From the NCBI GenBank assembly GCA_945867285.1, contig CAMBHX010000052.1, positions 1 to 10,534 on the forward strand: 10,534 bases of DNA, given 5' to 3'. Shown piece by piece: positions 1 through 6,020 of this stretch. Origin of the DNA: Sulfuricurvum sp. IAE1 (lineage in GTDB: Bacteria; Campylobacterota; Campylobacteria; Campylobacterales; Sulfurimonadaceae). Under the pieces are notes generated by a model. It was not told the origin of the DNA. It saw nothing but the letters and a program-made list of their open reading frames with translations, and did no database searches. Position numbers and translations under genes: made by a program. Numbering within the stretch: position 1 is the first letter of the stretch; every line of letters begins with the position of its first letter.

Positions 1-147
1 AAAGCGGCTGAGTCTAACATTCGTGACGTTGATTTCGCGGCGGAGAGTGCAAACTTCTCTAAATTTAACATCTTGGCTCAGTCTGGCTCTTATGCTATGT
101 CTCAAGCTAATGCTGTTCAACAAAATGTATTGAGATTGCTACAATAG
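1..147 (+). CDS. Flagellin, 3' end only (partial gene)
   Basis: The last 48 codons of a flagellin, open at the left edge of the window and ending in TAG. The visible peptide (KAAESNIRDVDFAAES ... VQQNVLRLLQ) is the C-terminal D0 helix that packs in the filament core and carries the export and assembly signals. It differs from the C-terminus of the complete flagellin downstream by one residue (R for K four residues before the end). Its first 119 bases are identical to bases 2619-2737, while the last 28 bases differ at eight positions. The gene is the upstream member of a tandem flagellin pair of the flaA/flaB kind. Its own central domain and promoter lie outside the window, so its length and regulation are unknown. 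Confidence 0.95.
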   Translation, partial: KAAESNIRDVDFAAESANFSKFNILAQSGSYAMSQANAVQQNVLRLLQ

Positions 148-162
148 TAGCAAGATCGTTTA

Positions 163-178
163 GCAGTCGCTTGACTGC
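163..178 (+). other. Small hairpin in flagellin 3' UTR
   Basis: GCAGTC (163-168), loop GCTT, GACTGC (173-178) form a perfect 6-bp stem 15 bases after the flagellin stop. No T-run follows, so it is not a classical terminator by itself; a much better one lies at 234-251. It may protect the 3' end of the mRNA. A second copy of GACTGC at 207-212 offers an alternative pairing partner. Confidence 0.4.
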
Positions 179-233
179 GTAATACATTTCTCTGAAAACG
201 TCCTAAGACTGCTTCAGTAGTTCTCTCCTCTTT

Positions 234-261
234 ATCAGGCTTCGGCCTGATTCTTCTTCTT
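234..261 (+). terminator. Rho-independent terminator of the upstream flagellin
   Basis: ATCAGGC (234-240), the stable tetraloop TTCG (241-244) and GCCTGAT (245-251) form a perfect 7-bp stem, followed by the pyrimidine-rich tract TCTTCTTCTT. It separates the first flagellin transcript from the sigma-54 promoter of the second, so the two flagellins are probably independent transcription units. Confidence 0.85.
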
Positions 262-291
262 ACCTCAGTTTTTTCTTTATATCTATAATTT

Positions 292-307
292 TGGAACTTT
301 TTTTGCT
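292..307 (+). promoter_or_regulatory. Sigma-54 (RpoN) promoter of the large flagellin
   Basis: TGGAAC (292-297) and TTGCT (303-307) fit the -24/-12 consensus TGGCAC-N5-TTGC. The invariant GG (293-294) and GC (305-306) are separated by exactly 10 bases. The start of transcription would fall near base 318, leaving a leader of about 40 bases. In Campylobacterota, RpoN with the FlgSR two-component system drives middle and late flagellar genes, including flaB-type flagellins; no sigma-28 promoter was recognised here. A bacterial enhancer-binding protein would be needed, but no binding site could be identified. Confidence 0.8.
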
Positions 308-341
308 TTAATCCTTCTTGATCACGCACTGGCGTAGAAGC

Positions 342-358
342 ATAAATTAAGGATTTAT
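342..358 (+). promoter_or_regulatory. Shine-Dalgarno in a hairpin loop, possible CsrA site
   Basis: The ribosome binding site AAGGA (349-353) lies 6 bases before the ATG. It sits in a hairpin: ATAAAT (342-347) pairs with ATTTAT (353-358) around the loop TAAGG (348-352). The core AAGGA matches the CsrA consensus ANGGA presented in a hairpin loop. Flagellin mRNA is a known CsrA target antagonised by FliW in Campylobacter and Bacillus. The stem is entirely A-U and therefore weak, and AAGGA is also a generic ribosome binding site in this window, so the regulatory reading is inference. Confidence 0.4.
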
Positions 359-359
359 C

Positions 360-2765
360 ATGGGATTTAGAATTAACACAAACGTTGCGGCAATGAACGC
401 ACACACACAAAGTACGATGAATAATCGTAACCTGGATAGCTCTCTTTCAAAATTGAGTTCAGGTCTTCGTATCAATACAGCGGCTGATGATGCATCAGGT
501 CTTACGATTGCAAACTCACTTCGTTCACAAGCCAACTCATTGGGTCAAGCGGTATCAAACGGTAACGATGCTATCGGATTGATTCAAACTGCGGATGGTG
601 CATTGAGCGAGTATTCAAAAATTCTCGATACTATCAAAACCAAATCAATCCAAGCGGGTTCAGATGGACAAAACACTGCATCACGTTTGGCGATTCAAAA
701 AGACATTGGTAAACTAATGGAGGAGTTGAACACTATTGCAAAGACAACGTCGTTCAATGGTCAAAAACTTCTCTCAGGTACATTTGTCAACAAAGAGTTC
801 CAAATGGGTGCAAATGCGAATGAAAGTATCAAATCTTCAATCGCTTCAGCTGAAACAAATCAAATCGGTCAAACAAGCAGAGCTACGCTGAGTGCTGGTA
901 GTGAACAAGGTGGAGAGATTCAGCTTACGCTAAAAAGTGCTACTACTGGTGAAAGTGTTACTTTAAAAACGGTTGATATTCAGTATAACAACAATCCAGA
1001 CAACGGTATGGGTCAGTTGGCAGATGAGATTAACCGCTATAGTTCTGATACTGGTATAACTGCAAAAGCTGTAGTTAAATCATCTTCGGACACCGCAGTA
1101 AGCGCAGGCACTACTGGAAATGATTTTGCTATCAATGGTGTTTTGATTGGTGCTGTCAATGTTGCTAGGAATGATAATGATGGTACTTTATTGAATGCTA
1201 TCAATTCAAAAACAACTGAAACTGGAGTGTCTGCAACGTTAAGCAGTGATGGAAAAATGACACTTTCTTCAGCTGATGGTAGAGCTATTAAGGTTGAAGG
1301 TGATACCGCAGTAATGGGTGCAACTGCCAAAGAGATGAGCACTGTCGGACATATCGAGCTTGTTCAAGCAGGTTCATCAACATTTCAAATTGAAGGAATT
1401 GGCGCAGGTGCTGTAGGTGCAAATATAACATCCACAGGTAACACAACTATGGTAAAAGATTCTGTTTTGGCGGCTGGTTCTACGATTGAAGCAAGTAGTA
1501 CTATTAAAGCAGGAACTGTCATAGGCGGAGATTTGACTTCTACTGGTTCGGTTACAACAGTTTTGGATACTACAGTTAAAGCGGGTTCAACCATTATTTC
1601 TGGAAGTACATTTGAACAAGGCAGCAAACTCGGAGGTTCAATTGTCAATGTTGGCGTTGAGGCATTAGCTCAAGATGCATTGATCACTGCAGGGTCTACT
1701 TTGAAAAGTGGTACTAAGTTTGATTCGGGAACGGTGATTCAACAAACTTTCACAGATGGTACTACTACCTTCAATAAGGGTGATGTGCTTACTACTGACT
1801 TTACATTAACAGCTGATTTAACATTGACTTCAGATATGACGATGAAATATGATGCTTCGGCAGCTGCTGCTTCAATTGCTGCGGGGTCAACGATCAATAC
1901 AGGTTCTGTGATTGGTTCGGATATTGCGACGACTGGAAATAGTTTGATTTCAGAAGATGCAGTGATGAAAGCAGGGTCAATTTTGGTTTCTGCGACTATC
2001 CTTAAAGCTGGATCGACTCTTGGTGGAGATACTCAGAATAATGCTGACATGACTACGAGTACGGCAACACAGTTAAAAGCAGGTTCTACTTTAGTATCAA
2101 ATACTATCATGGCAAAAGGCTCAACGATAGGTGGTTCTTTCTCTGTTGCAGCCAACACTAACTTAACTGATGATATGCTAGTAACGGCAGGTTCTACGCT
2201 TGGTACCGGAACAATTCTAAAAGCGGGTGTTGTATTGGGTCAAGATACAACAGCTGCACAAACAGGGGTAGCACTAAAAGCTGGGGATGTATTGACTACT
2301 GATATTACAACAACTGCAGCTATTACACTCGCAGAAGACATGAAGCTTCTTAAAGGGACGGGAGCAACTGCAGGGCGAATTGGAGCAGATTCTACGCTAA
2401 ATCTTAACACTACTAATTCTGGTTCTGTTGGTTTGAGCAATGAAGAGTTTAGTAACCTCTCAAACATCGACGTAACAACACTTGAGGGTGCGATGAAAGC
2501 TATCGATACTGTATCAGCTGCGATTACCAACCTTGATACTATCCGCTCAGACCTCGGTTCTGTTCAAAATCAAATCGTTTCTACGATCAACAACATCTCT
2601 GTTACTCAAGTAAACGTGAAAGCGGCTGAGTCTAACATTCGTGACGTTGATTTCGCGGCGGAGAGTGCAAACTTCTCTAAATTTAACATCTTGGCTCAGT
2701 CTGGCTCTTATGCTATGTCTCAAGCTAATGCTGTTCAGCAGAATGTACTAAAACTTCTTCAATAG
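360..2765 (+). CDS. Flagellin, long form with hexapeptide-repeat central domain
   Basis: Major filament protein, exported by the flagellar type III system without a signal peptide. Residues 1 to about 145 are the D0/D1 flagellin N-domain (MGFRINTNVAAMNAH; LSSGLRINTAADDASG); about 691-801 are the matching C-domain ending VQQNVLKLLQ. At 801 aa it is well above the usual 450-600 aa because of the central insert. Residues near 180-320 resemble Flagellin_IN repeats (clearest from N254: INGVLIGAVNVA, LLNAINSKTTETG, VSATLSSDGKMTLSS). Residues 352 to about 690 are hexapeptide units such as LKAGST-LVSNTI-MAKGST-IGGSFS. The central region is visibly rich in Ser and Thr, the acceptor residues for nonulosonic-acid glycosylation. 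There is no cysteine. The ATG at 360 is preceded by AAGGA and a sigma-54 promoter. The role as flagellin is certain; the fold of the insert is inferred. Confidence 0.97.
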   Translation: MGFRINTNVAAMNAHTQSTMNNRNLDSSLSKLSSGLRINTAADDASGLTIANSLRSQANSLGQAVSNGNDAIGLIQTADGALSEYSKILDTIKTKSIQAGSDGQNTASRLAIQKDIGKLMEELNTIAKTTSFNGQKLLSGTFVNKEFQMGANANESIKSSIASAETNQIGQTSRATLSAGSEQGGEIQLTLKSATTGESVTLKTVDIQYNNNPDNGMGQLADEINRYSSDTGITAKAVVKSSSDTAVSAGTTGNDFAINGVLIGAVNVARNDNDGTLLNAINSKTTETGVSATLSSDGKMTLSSADGRAIKVEGDTAVMGATAKEMSTVGHIELVQAGSSTFQIEGIGAGAVGANITSTGNTTMVKDSVLAAGSTIEASSTIKAGTVIGGDLTSTGSVTTVLDTTVKAGSTIISGSTFEQGSKLGGSIVNVGVEALAQDALITAGSTLKSGTKFDSGTVIQQTFTDGTTTFNKGDVLTTDFTLTADLTLTSDMTMKYDASAAAASIAAGSTINTGSVIGSDIATTGNSLISEDAVMKAGSILVSATILKAGSTLGGDTQNNADMTTSTATQLKAGSTLVSNTIMAKGSTIGGSFSVAANTNLTDDMLVTAGSTLGTGTILKAGVVLGQDTTAAQTGVALKAGDVLTTDITTTAAITLAEDMKLLKGTGATAGRIGADSTLNLNTTNSGSVGLSNEEFSNLSNIDVTTLEGAMKAIDTVSAAITNLDTIRSDLGSVQNQIVSTINNISVTQVNVKAAESNIRDVDFAAESANFSKFNILAQSGSYAMSQANAVQQNVLKLLQ
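1413..2429 (+). repeat. 36-residue (6 x hexapeptide) repeats inside flagellin
   Basis: Protein-level repeats within the flagellin. Blocks begin at codons 1467, 1575, 1683, 1875, 1965, 2073, 2181 and 2274 (residues 370, 406, 442, 506, 536, 572, 608, 639), each starting with a core like [L/V/I/M]-K/T/A-A-G-S-T. Four spacings are exactly 36 residues (370-406, 406-442, 536-572, 572-608). The others are 64 (36 plus a 28-residue insert), 30 (one hexad fewer) and 31. A degenerate half block starts at residue 352. The core K-A-G-S is written with different codons in different blocks (for example gcg ggt tca, gca ggg tca, gct gga tcg, gca ggt tct), so the repeats are old at DNA level and held at protein level. 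Confidence 0.8.
2619..2737 (+). repeat. 119-bp identical repeat shared by the two flagellins
   Basis: Bases 2619-2737 are identical to bases 1-119, including all synonymous positions. The identity stops at base 119/120 (2737/2738), after which 8 of 28 bases differ although only one residue changes. The copy at 1-119 probably extends to the left beyond the window. The pattern fits recent gene conversion between tandem flagellin genes. Confidence 0.95.
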
Positions 2766-2785
2766 TCTTAGTATTTTACTTTGAT

Positions 2786-2815
2786 GCTCAGCACTTGCTG
2801 GGCGTTTTTTCTTTT
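2786..2815 (+). terminator. Rho-independent terminator of the large flagellin
   Basis: GCTCAGC (2786-2792), loop ACTT, GCTGGGC (2797-2803) form a 7-bp stem with one G-T pair, followed by GTTTTTTCTTTTTC. It lies 20 bases after the flagellin stop. Confidence 0.9.
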
Positions 2816-2857
2816 TCTTTCTTCTTGTCCTTTATGAGCACTACAATAGAATTGATG

Positions 2858-2863
2858 TATAAT
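2858..2863 (+). promoter_or_regulatory. Probable -10 box of the mntA-hepT module
   Basis: TATAAT at 2858-2863 is a perfect sigma-70 -10 hexamer, 20 bases before the ATG of the antitoxin gene. No good -35 box is seen at the right spacing, which is common in Campylobacterota promoters. AAGGA (2873-2877) is the ribosome binding site. Confidence 0.6.
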
Positions 2864-2883
2864 TTACTCTTTAAGGATAGATA

Positions 2884-3183
2884 ATGAGATTGATTCAAGA
2901 ACATCAAAATATTATTAAACAAGTTGGATGTGAAATTTTTGGAAGCGGTGCAGAAATATACTTGTTTGGAAGCCGTGTTGACGACTTGCGAAAAGGTGGA
3001 GATATTGATTTGTATGTTGTCCCAAATTCGAATGAGCCTTATTGTGACTTATTCGATAAAAAAATAACTCTTTTGTCGAAGTTAAAAACATTTTTGGGAG
3101 ATCAACAAATTGATCTCGTGCTCTCAAAAGACAAAAATAGAAGTATTGAGAAAGAAGCACTTAGAACTGGAATTAAGTTGTGA
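2884..3183 (+). CDS. mntA: MntA-like minimal nucleotidyltransferase, antitoxin
   Basis: A 99-aa single-domain nucleotidyltransferase of the DNA polymerase beta superfamily. The signature is complete: G29-S30 in LFGSR, then D40-I-D42 (GGDIDLYV), and a third acidic residue D77 in QIDLVLS, which together bind Mg2+ and NTP. Established knowledge: MntA proteins paired with HepT toxins transfer AMP groups from ATP to the tyrosine of the HepT RX4HXY motif and so silence its RNase activity. The gene has its own -10 box and an AAGGA ribosome binding site 6 bases before ATG. Its stop TGA (3181-3183) overlaps the GTG start of the next gene by 4 bp (GTGA), the usual arrangement for this pair. Length is typical for the family. 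An alternative is a generic MNT-domain protein without AMP-transfer activity, but the partner makes that less likely. Confidence 0.88.
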   Translation: MRLIQEHQNIIKQVGCEIFGSGAEIYLFGSRVDDLRKGGDIDLYVVPNSNEPYCDLFDKKITLLSKLKTFLGDQQIDLVLSKDKNRSIEKEALRTGIKL

Positions 3184-3653
3184 GAGCTCTTATTTTTGAG
3201 AGGCTGGAAAGGATTTTTGCAGAGTGTGATAAGCATCTAAGCCGAATGAACTCAGCCTATCGTAAAGCAGCTGTAATGTTGCCTTTGACTGTAGAGAAAT
3301 ACGTCGAATTAAGCGAGGAAGAGGTTGAGCATATCGATCAGTATCTATTCCGATTTGCAAAGCTTCAAGACACTATGGGTGAAAAGTTGTTTAAGTCATT
3401 ACTTTTGTTTTTAGATGAAGAGGTTGAAGGGAAACCTTTTGTTGATATTCTGAACAGGATGGAGAAACTACTGCTTATCGATGATGCACAAAGTTGGAGA
3501 GTTCTTCGTGATATTCGCAATGAACTTTCTCATCAATACGATGATGATCCCGAGGATATGTCGATAGTGCTCAATAAGATTTTTAATGAAAAAAGCCATA
3601 TAGAGGCAATTTATACGCAGTTAAAAACATACTACATAAACAGCAAAGCGTAA
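3180..3653 (+). CDS. hepT: HepT-like HEPN RNase, toxin
   Basis: A 157-aa, predominantly helical HEPN-domain protein. The catalytic motif R113-N-E-L-S-H118-Q-Y120 is an exact RX4HXY: Arg and His form the RNase site in a dimer and Tyr is the residue AMPylated by MntA in characterised systems. The start is GTG at 3180, overlapping the antitoxin stop; no strong separate ribosome binding site is seen, so translation is probably coupled. It is the partner of the gene upstream and forms a type VII toxin-antitoxin module. Its cellular target (in known cases tRNA ends or mRNA) cannot be told from sequence. It is slightly longer than the commonest HepT proteins (about 130-145 aa). Confidence 0.85.
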   Translation: MRALIFERLERIFAECDKHLSRMNSAYRKAAVMLPLTVEKYVELSEEEVEHIDQYLFRFAKLQDTMGEKLFKSLLLFLDEEVEGKPFVDILNRMEKLLLIDDAQSWRVLRDIRNELSHQYDDDPEDMSIVLNKIFNEKSHIEAIYTQLKTYYINSKA

Positions 3654-3666
3654 ATTAGACACCTAG

Positions 3667-3696
3667 AGAGGCTATTTCAAATAGCCCTCTAATTTT
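3667..3696 (+). terminator. Possible terminator after hepT
   Basis: AGAGG-CTATT (3667-3676), loop TCA (3677-3679), AATAG-(C)-CCTCT (3680-3690) gives a 10-bp stem with one bulged C, followed by AATTTT. It starts 13 bases after the hepT stop and overlaps the last codons of the maf remnant on the other strand. The T-run is short, so termination strength is uncertain. The same structure exists at the end of the intact maf gene (4013-4039). Confidence 0.45.
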
Positions 3697-3995
3697 GTGA
3701 TGTAGAGTGTTGACATTTTGAGGAGTTTTTTGACCAAAATGGCGTCGATTGCAACGACATGCTTCTCTGGTTTTTCAAGCTCTACGGTGTTGAAAAGGTC
3801 AAAGATATAGCTCATCACAATAGAAAAATATTCATAATAGACTTGTGCTAAATCAGAATTGGTTTTATACTCCATGTCCCCCAAATCCCATGAAAACTGA
3901 GATAAAGAGGCTAGATAGGCTGAAGCGTTTGCAAATTTTTTCTTCTGGTGCTGCTTAATGATTTTTTAGACTATTTCGAGAATTTTCTCGCCAAA
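3672..3995 (-). pseudogene. Decayed duplicate of the maf C-terminus
   Basis: On the - strand this stretch encodes a peptide matching the last roughly 100 residues of the intact Maf upstream (4020-6020). The final 17 residues (LLKMSTLYITKLEGYLK) are identical, and DLGDMEYKTNSDLAQVYYEYF corresponds to DLSDMEYQTNSCLAQVYYEYF without gaps. Reading upstream the similarity continues in the same frame (KIIKQHQKKKF against RIIKVHQKNSY) and is then interrupted by an in-frame TAA. It has no plausible ATG start or ribosome binding site; the only in-frame late start is a TTG leaving 70 codons. It lies 348 bases from, and in the same frame as, the corresponding part of the intact gene. It is best read as the relic of a second maf copy, lost by deletion or recombination. 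Confidence 0.85.
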
Positions 3996-4012
3996 TTCAA
4001 TATTGTGTGAGC

Positions 4013-4039
4013 TAGAAGACTATTTTAAATAGCCTTCTA
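4013..4039. other. Hairpin at the maf stop codon
   Basis: TAGAAG (4013-4018) pairs with CTTCTA (4034-4039) and CTATT (4020-4024) with AATAG (4028-4032), with one A/C mismatch and the loop TTA. It covers the last codons and stop of maf. No T-run follows on the - strand, so it is a weak terminator candidate for the operon. The equivalent stem at 3667-3690 has a G-C pair where this one has A-T, a coupled change. Confidence 0.4.
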
Positions 4040-6020
4040 ATTTTGTGATGTACAGTGTTGACATTTTGAGGAGTTGTTTGACTAGAATGGTCTCTATTTG
4101 AGTGATATGCTTGTTGGAATTTTCAGTATCTTCGGTATTGAAGAGATCAAAAATATAACTTAAGACAATTTGAAAATACTCATAATAGACTTGCGCTAGA
4201 CATGAGTTTGTTTGGTATTCCATATCGGAAAGATCTCGAGCTAATAAAGCAATAGCATCAAGGTATTGTGAGGATGACAAATATGAATTTTTCTGATGAA
4301 CTTTGATGATACGTACAAGTTTTTTTGCCTCTTCAAGCTCTTTTTTAATAGTTCTTTTGTCTTCTTTTCGGAATTTTTTCGAAGCAATACTATTAAAAAA
4401 TATTATCAATTCTTCCTTGGTGCTATTTTTATTTAGGATGCTGTAGTTTTGAATCGACACTGTATCTATTGCTGTTGGTTTTGTGCCATTAAGGTAAGCA
4501 CCATCTCCTAGATTATAAATATGTTGCTCTTGTTGTTTGAGTAGCAGTGTAAATCTTGCAAACTCACCAATGGAAAGCTTGTAAAGAGCCAATGTTGGAA
4601 CCTGCTGTGAAAGGTTGCCTTGAACATACTCAATCCTCTTTGTATAGTCGAACGATGTATCCTCGTCATTGGCAAGTGCCCCTTTTGAACTAAAAGGATG
4701 TAGCTCAGAGTGGGTATTGAATGTTTTAGCATCAAGGGCCAAATCAAGTCCTAGTAGATAAATCTCTTTTGCTCCAAAAACCAAAAAAAGCGCATAGGTG
4801 TATTCACCAACGCTTGGAGCGGTTAGATTTCCAAAATCTTTTTTAAACACTCCATCTTGATCGACAAAGTGTATCTTGTTTTTTTGGAATCTAGATACTG
4901 TCTTTTCATCTACGCTTGAAGCAAAGATAGCAATGCAGTCATTGTAAAATTCTTGATTCATACCCTCAAACAGTAATGCTGTCTCATCTACACCAGGGTC
5001 TATGTGGATAATGATGTCGGGCTTAATATCAAATTTATGTAAAAGTCGGCAGGTTGAGAGAGCGGTAACTATAATAAAGCGATTTTTATTGGATTGTATC
5101 CACTCTATATTTTTACCTGTCGATGGACCAGAAAAAAGAAATAGTACTGGCTTATTTGAAAACCAAGAATTGTCGTATCGCTTGGAAATATTTAAAAATG
5201 AGTAATCTTTGGCTAGGTATTTTGGAGAGTCAATGTAGCGAAGTAGCATAGCACTATATCCGTACATGATGAAACTCTGAGACAAAACATGTGATTGAAA
5301 TCTCTGTAAAATTGGTTCATATTCTTTGATAAGTGGAATATGTTTAATATAGAGATTGTAGTTGTTGCCTGTTTCTAAAAAATTGATAAAACTTTTTCTT
5401 TCGGTAAATTCATCCTCCATGATAGAAAAAATGATAGTGGTCGAAGTCGCTATCTCTGAATAAGCTGTCACAAATAAAGAGAGACGAAAAATCTCCAAAT
5501 CCTTTTCTGTGATAAATACTAGTTTTGTATGTAACTTATCAATAAGCGGAGCAATGTGTAATCCCAATCCAGTAGAGATAAAAATAGTCTTAAAGGCTGT
5601 TTTCATATTGTCTGTTTTAGCAATATGAGTTCTGTGATATTCGATAACTTTTATGGTTGCCCAGAGTGCATTGTGAAAGTGTAGTGTGCTTTGATCTATT
5701 ATATCAGGCATTTCAGAACTAAAATCTACGAATCTTAATGCCTGAAATACACCACCTGTACGTTTTAGATTTGTCATATTTACAGTATTCTTTGAATGAT
5801 CTTGGCTATTTTCACCATAAAACCATTCATTTGTTTTGAGATCTTGAATGTCAAAATAGCTATTGTCACGATATTCAAGAGCGTATTTTTCGGTATAAGT
5901 TCCTTCATCTATAAGATGATTAAGAAGGACAATTTTGTCAAAAACTACTTTGTGATGGGTTTCAAAAAAGGTAAGATTTTTTTGAAAAGTTTGAAGTGCC
6001 TGTAGTGTAATATTGTCCAT
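4020..6020 (-). CDS. maf: Maf-family flagellin glycosyltransferase (DUF115)
   Basis: Motility accessory factor, which transfers a CMP-activated nonulosonic acid (pseudaminic or legionaminic type) to Ser/Thr of flagellin in the cytoplasm before export. The central MAF_flag10 (DUF115) domain spans about residues 290-450: FSGPSTGKN near 297-304, KPDIIIHIDPGVDE near 333-346, SVGEYTYAL near 403-411, and LLGLDLALD near 422-430. These correspond to the sialyltransferase-like core described for Maf proteins. The flanking N-terminal domain and helical C-terminal domain are typical; 666 aa is within the family range. I chose the ATG at 6020 because it overlaps the stop of the methyltransferase by one base (TAATG) and has AAGGG upstream; an in-frame ATG 30 bases earlier would overlap the previous gene more. 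It is the last gene of the operon. A truncated paralogue follows at 3672-3995. Confidence 0.92.
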   Translation of the reverse strand: MDNITLQALQTFQKNLTFFETHHKVVFDKIVLLNHLIDEGTYTEKYALEYRDNSYFDIQDLKTNEWFYGENSQDHSKNTVNMTNLKRTGGVFQALRFVDFSSEMPDIIDQSTLHFHNALWATIKVIEYHRTHIAKTDNMKTAFKTIFISTGLGLHIAPLIDKLHTKLVFITEKDLEIFRLSLFVTAYSEIATSTTIIFSIMEDEFTERKSFINFLETGNNYNLYIKHIPLIKEYEPILQRFQSHVLSQSFIMYGYSAMLLRYIDSPKYLAKDYSFLNISKRYDNSWFSNKPVLFLFSGPSTGKNIEWIQSNKNRFIIVTALSTCRLLHKFDIKPDIIIHIDPGVDETALLFEGMNQEFYNDCIAIFASSVDEKTVSRFQKNKIHFVDQDGVFKKDFGNLTAPSVGEYTYALFLVFGAKEIYLLGLDLALDAKTFNTHSELHPFSSKGALANDEDTSFDYTKRIEYVQGNLSQQVPTLALYKLSIGEFARFTLLLKQQEQHIYNLGDGAYLNGTKPTAIDTVSIQNYSILNKNSTKEELIIFFNSIASKKFRKEDKRTIKKELEEAKKLVRIIKVHQKNSYLSSSQYLDAIALLARDLSDMEYQTNSCLAQVYYEYFQIVLSYIFDLFNTEDTENSNKHITQIETILVKQLLKMSTLYITKLEGYLK

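Noticed and set aside
298..304. T7 run in the flagellin promoter as a phase-variable spacer
   Set aside because: The run lies in the sigma-54 spacer, where the current length gives the exact GG-N10-GC spacing; a slip could disrupt it, but the run is short and there is no evidence of variation in a single sequence.
117..535. Open frames on the - strand over the flagellin leader and start
   Set aside because: They cross a terminator, a sigma-54 promoter and the flagellin N-terminus, and the peptides show no recognisable domain.
1413..2429. CRISPR-like or DNA tandem repeat array
   Set aside because: The periodicity exists at protein level only; the same residues are encoded by different codons in each block and there are no identical DNA repeats with spacers.
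1037..2530. Several long open frames on the - strand inside the flagellin
   Set aside because: They are antisense to a certain flagellin coding frame, their peptides are low-complexity shadows of the Ser/Thr/Ala-rich repeats, and no ribosome binding sites support them.
3672..3884. The 70-codon frame as a genuine small protein
   Set aside because: It starts at TTG without a ribosome binding site, and its similarity to the Maf C-terminus continues upstream of that start, so it is a fragment of a larger decayed gene.
5002..5205. + strand open frame inside maf
   Set aside because: It is antisense to the conserved DUF115 domain and has no recognisable domain or ribosome binding site.
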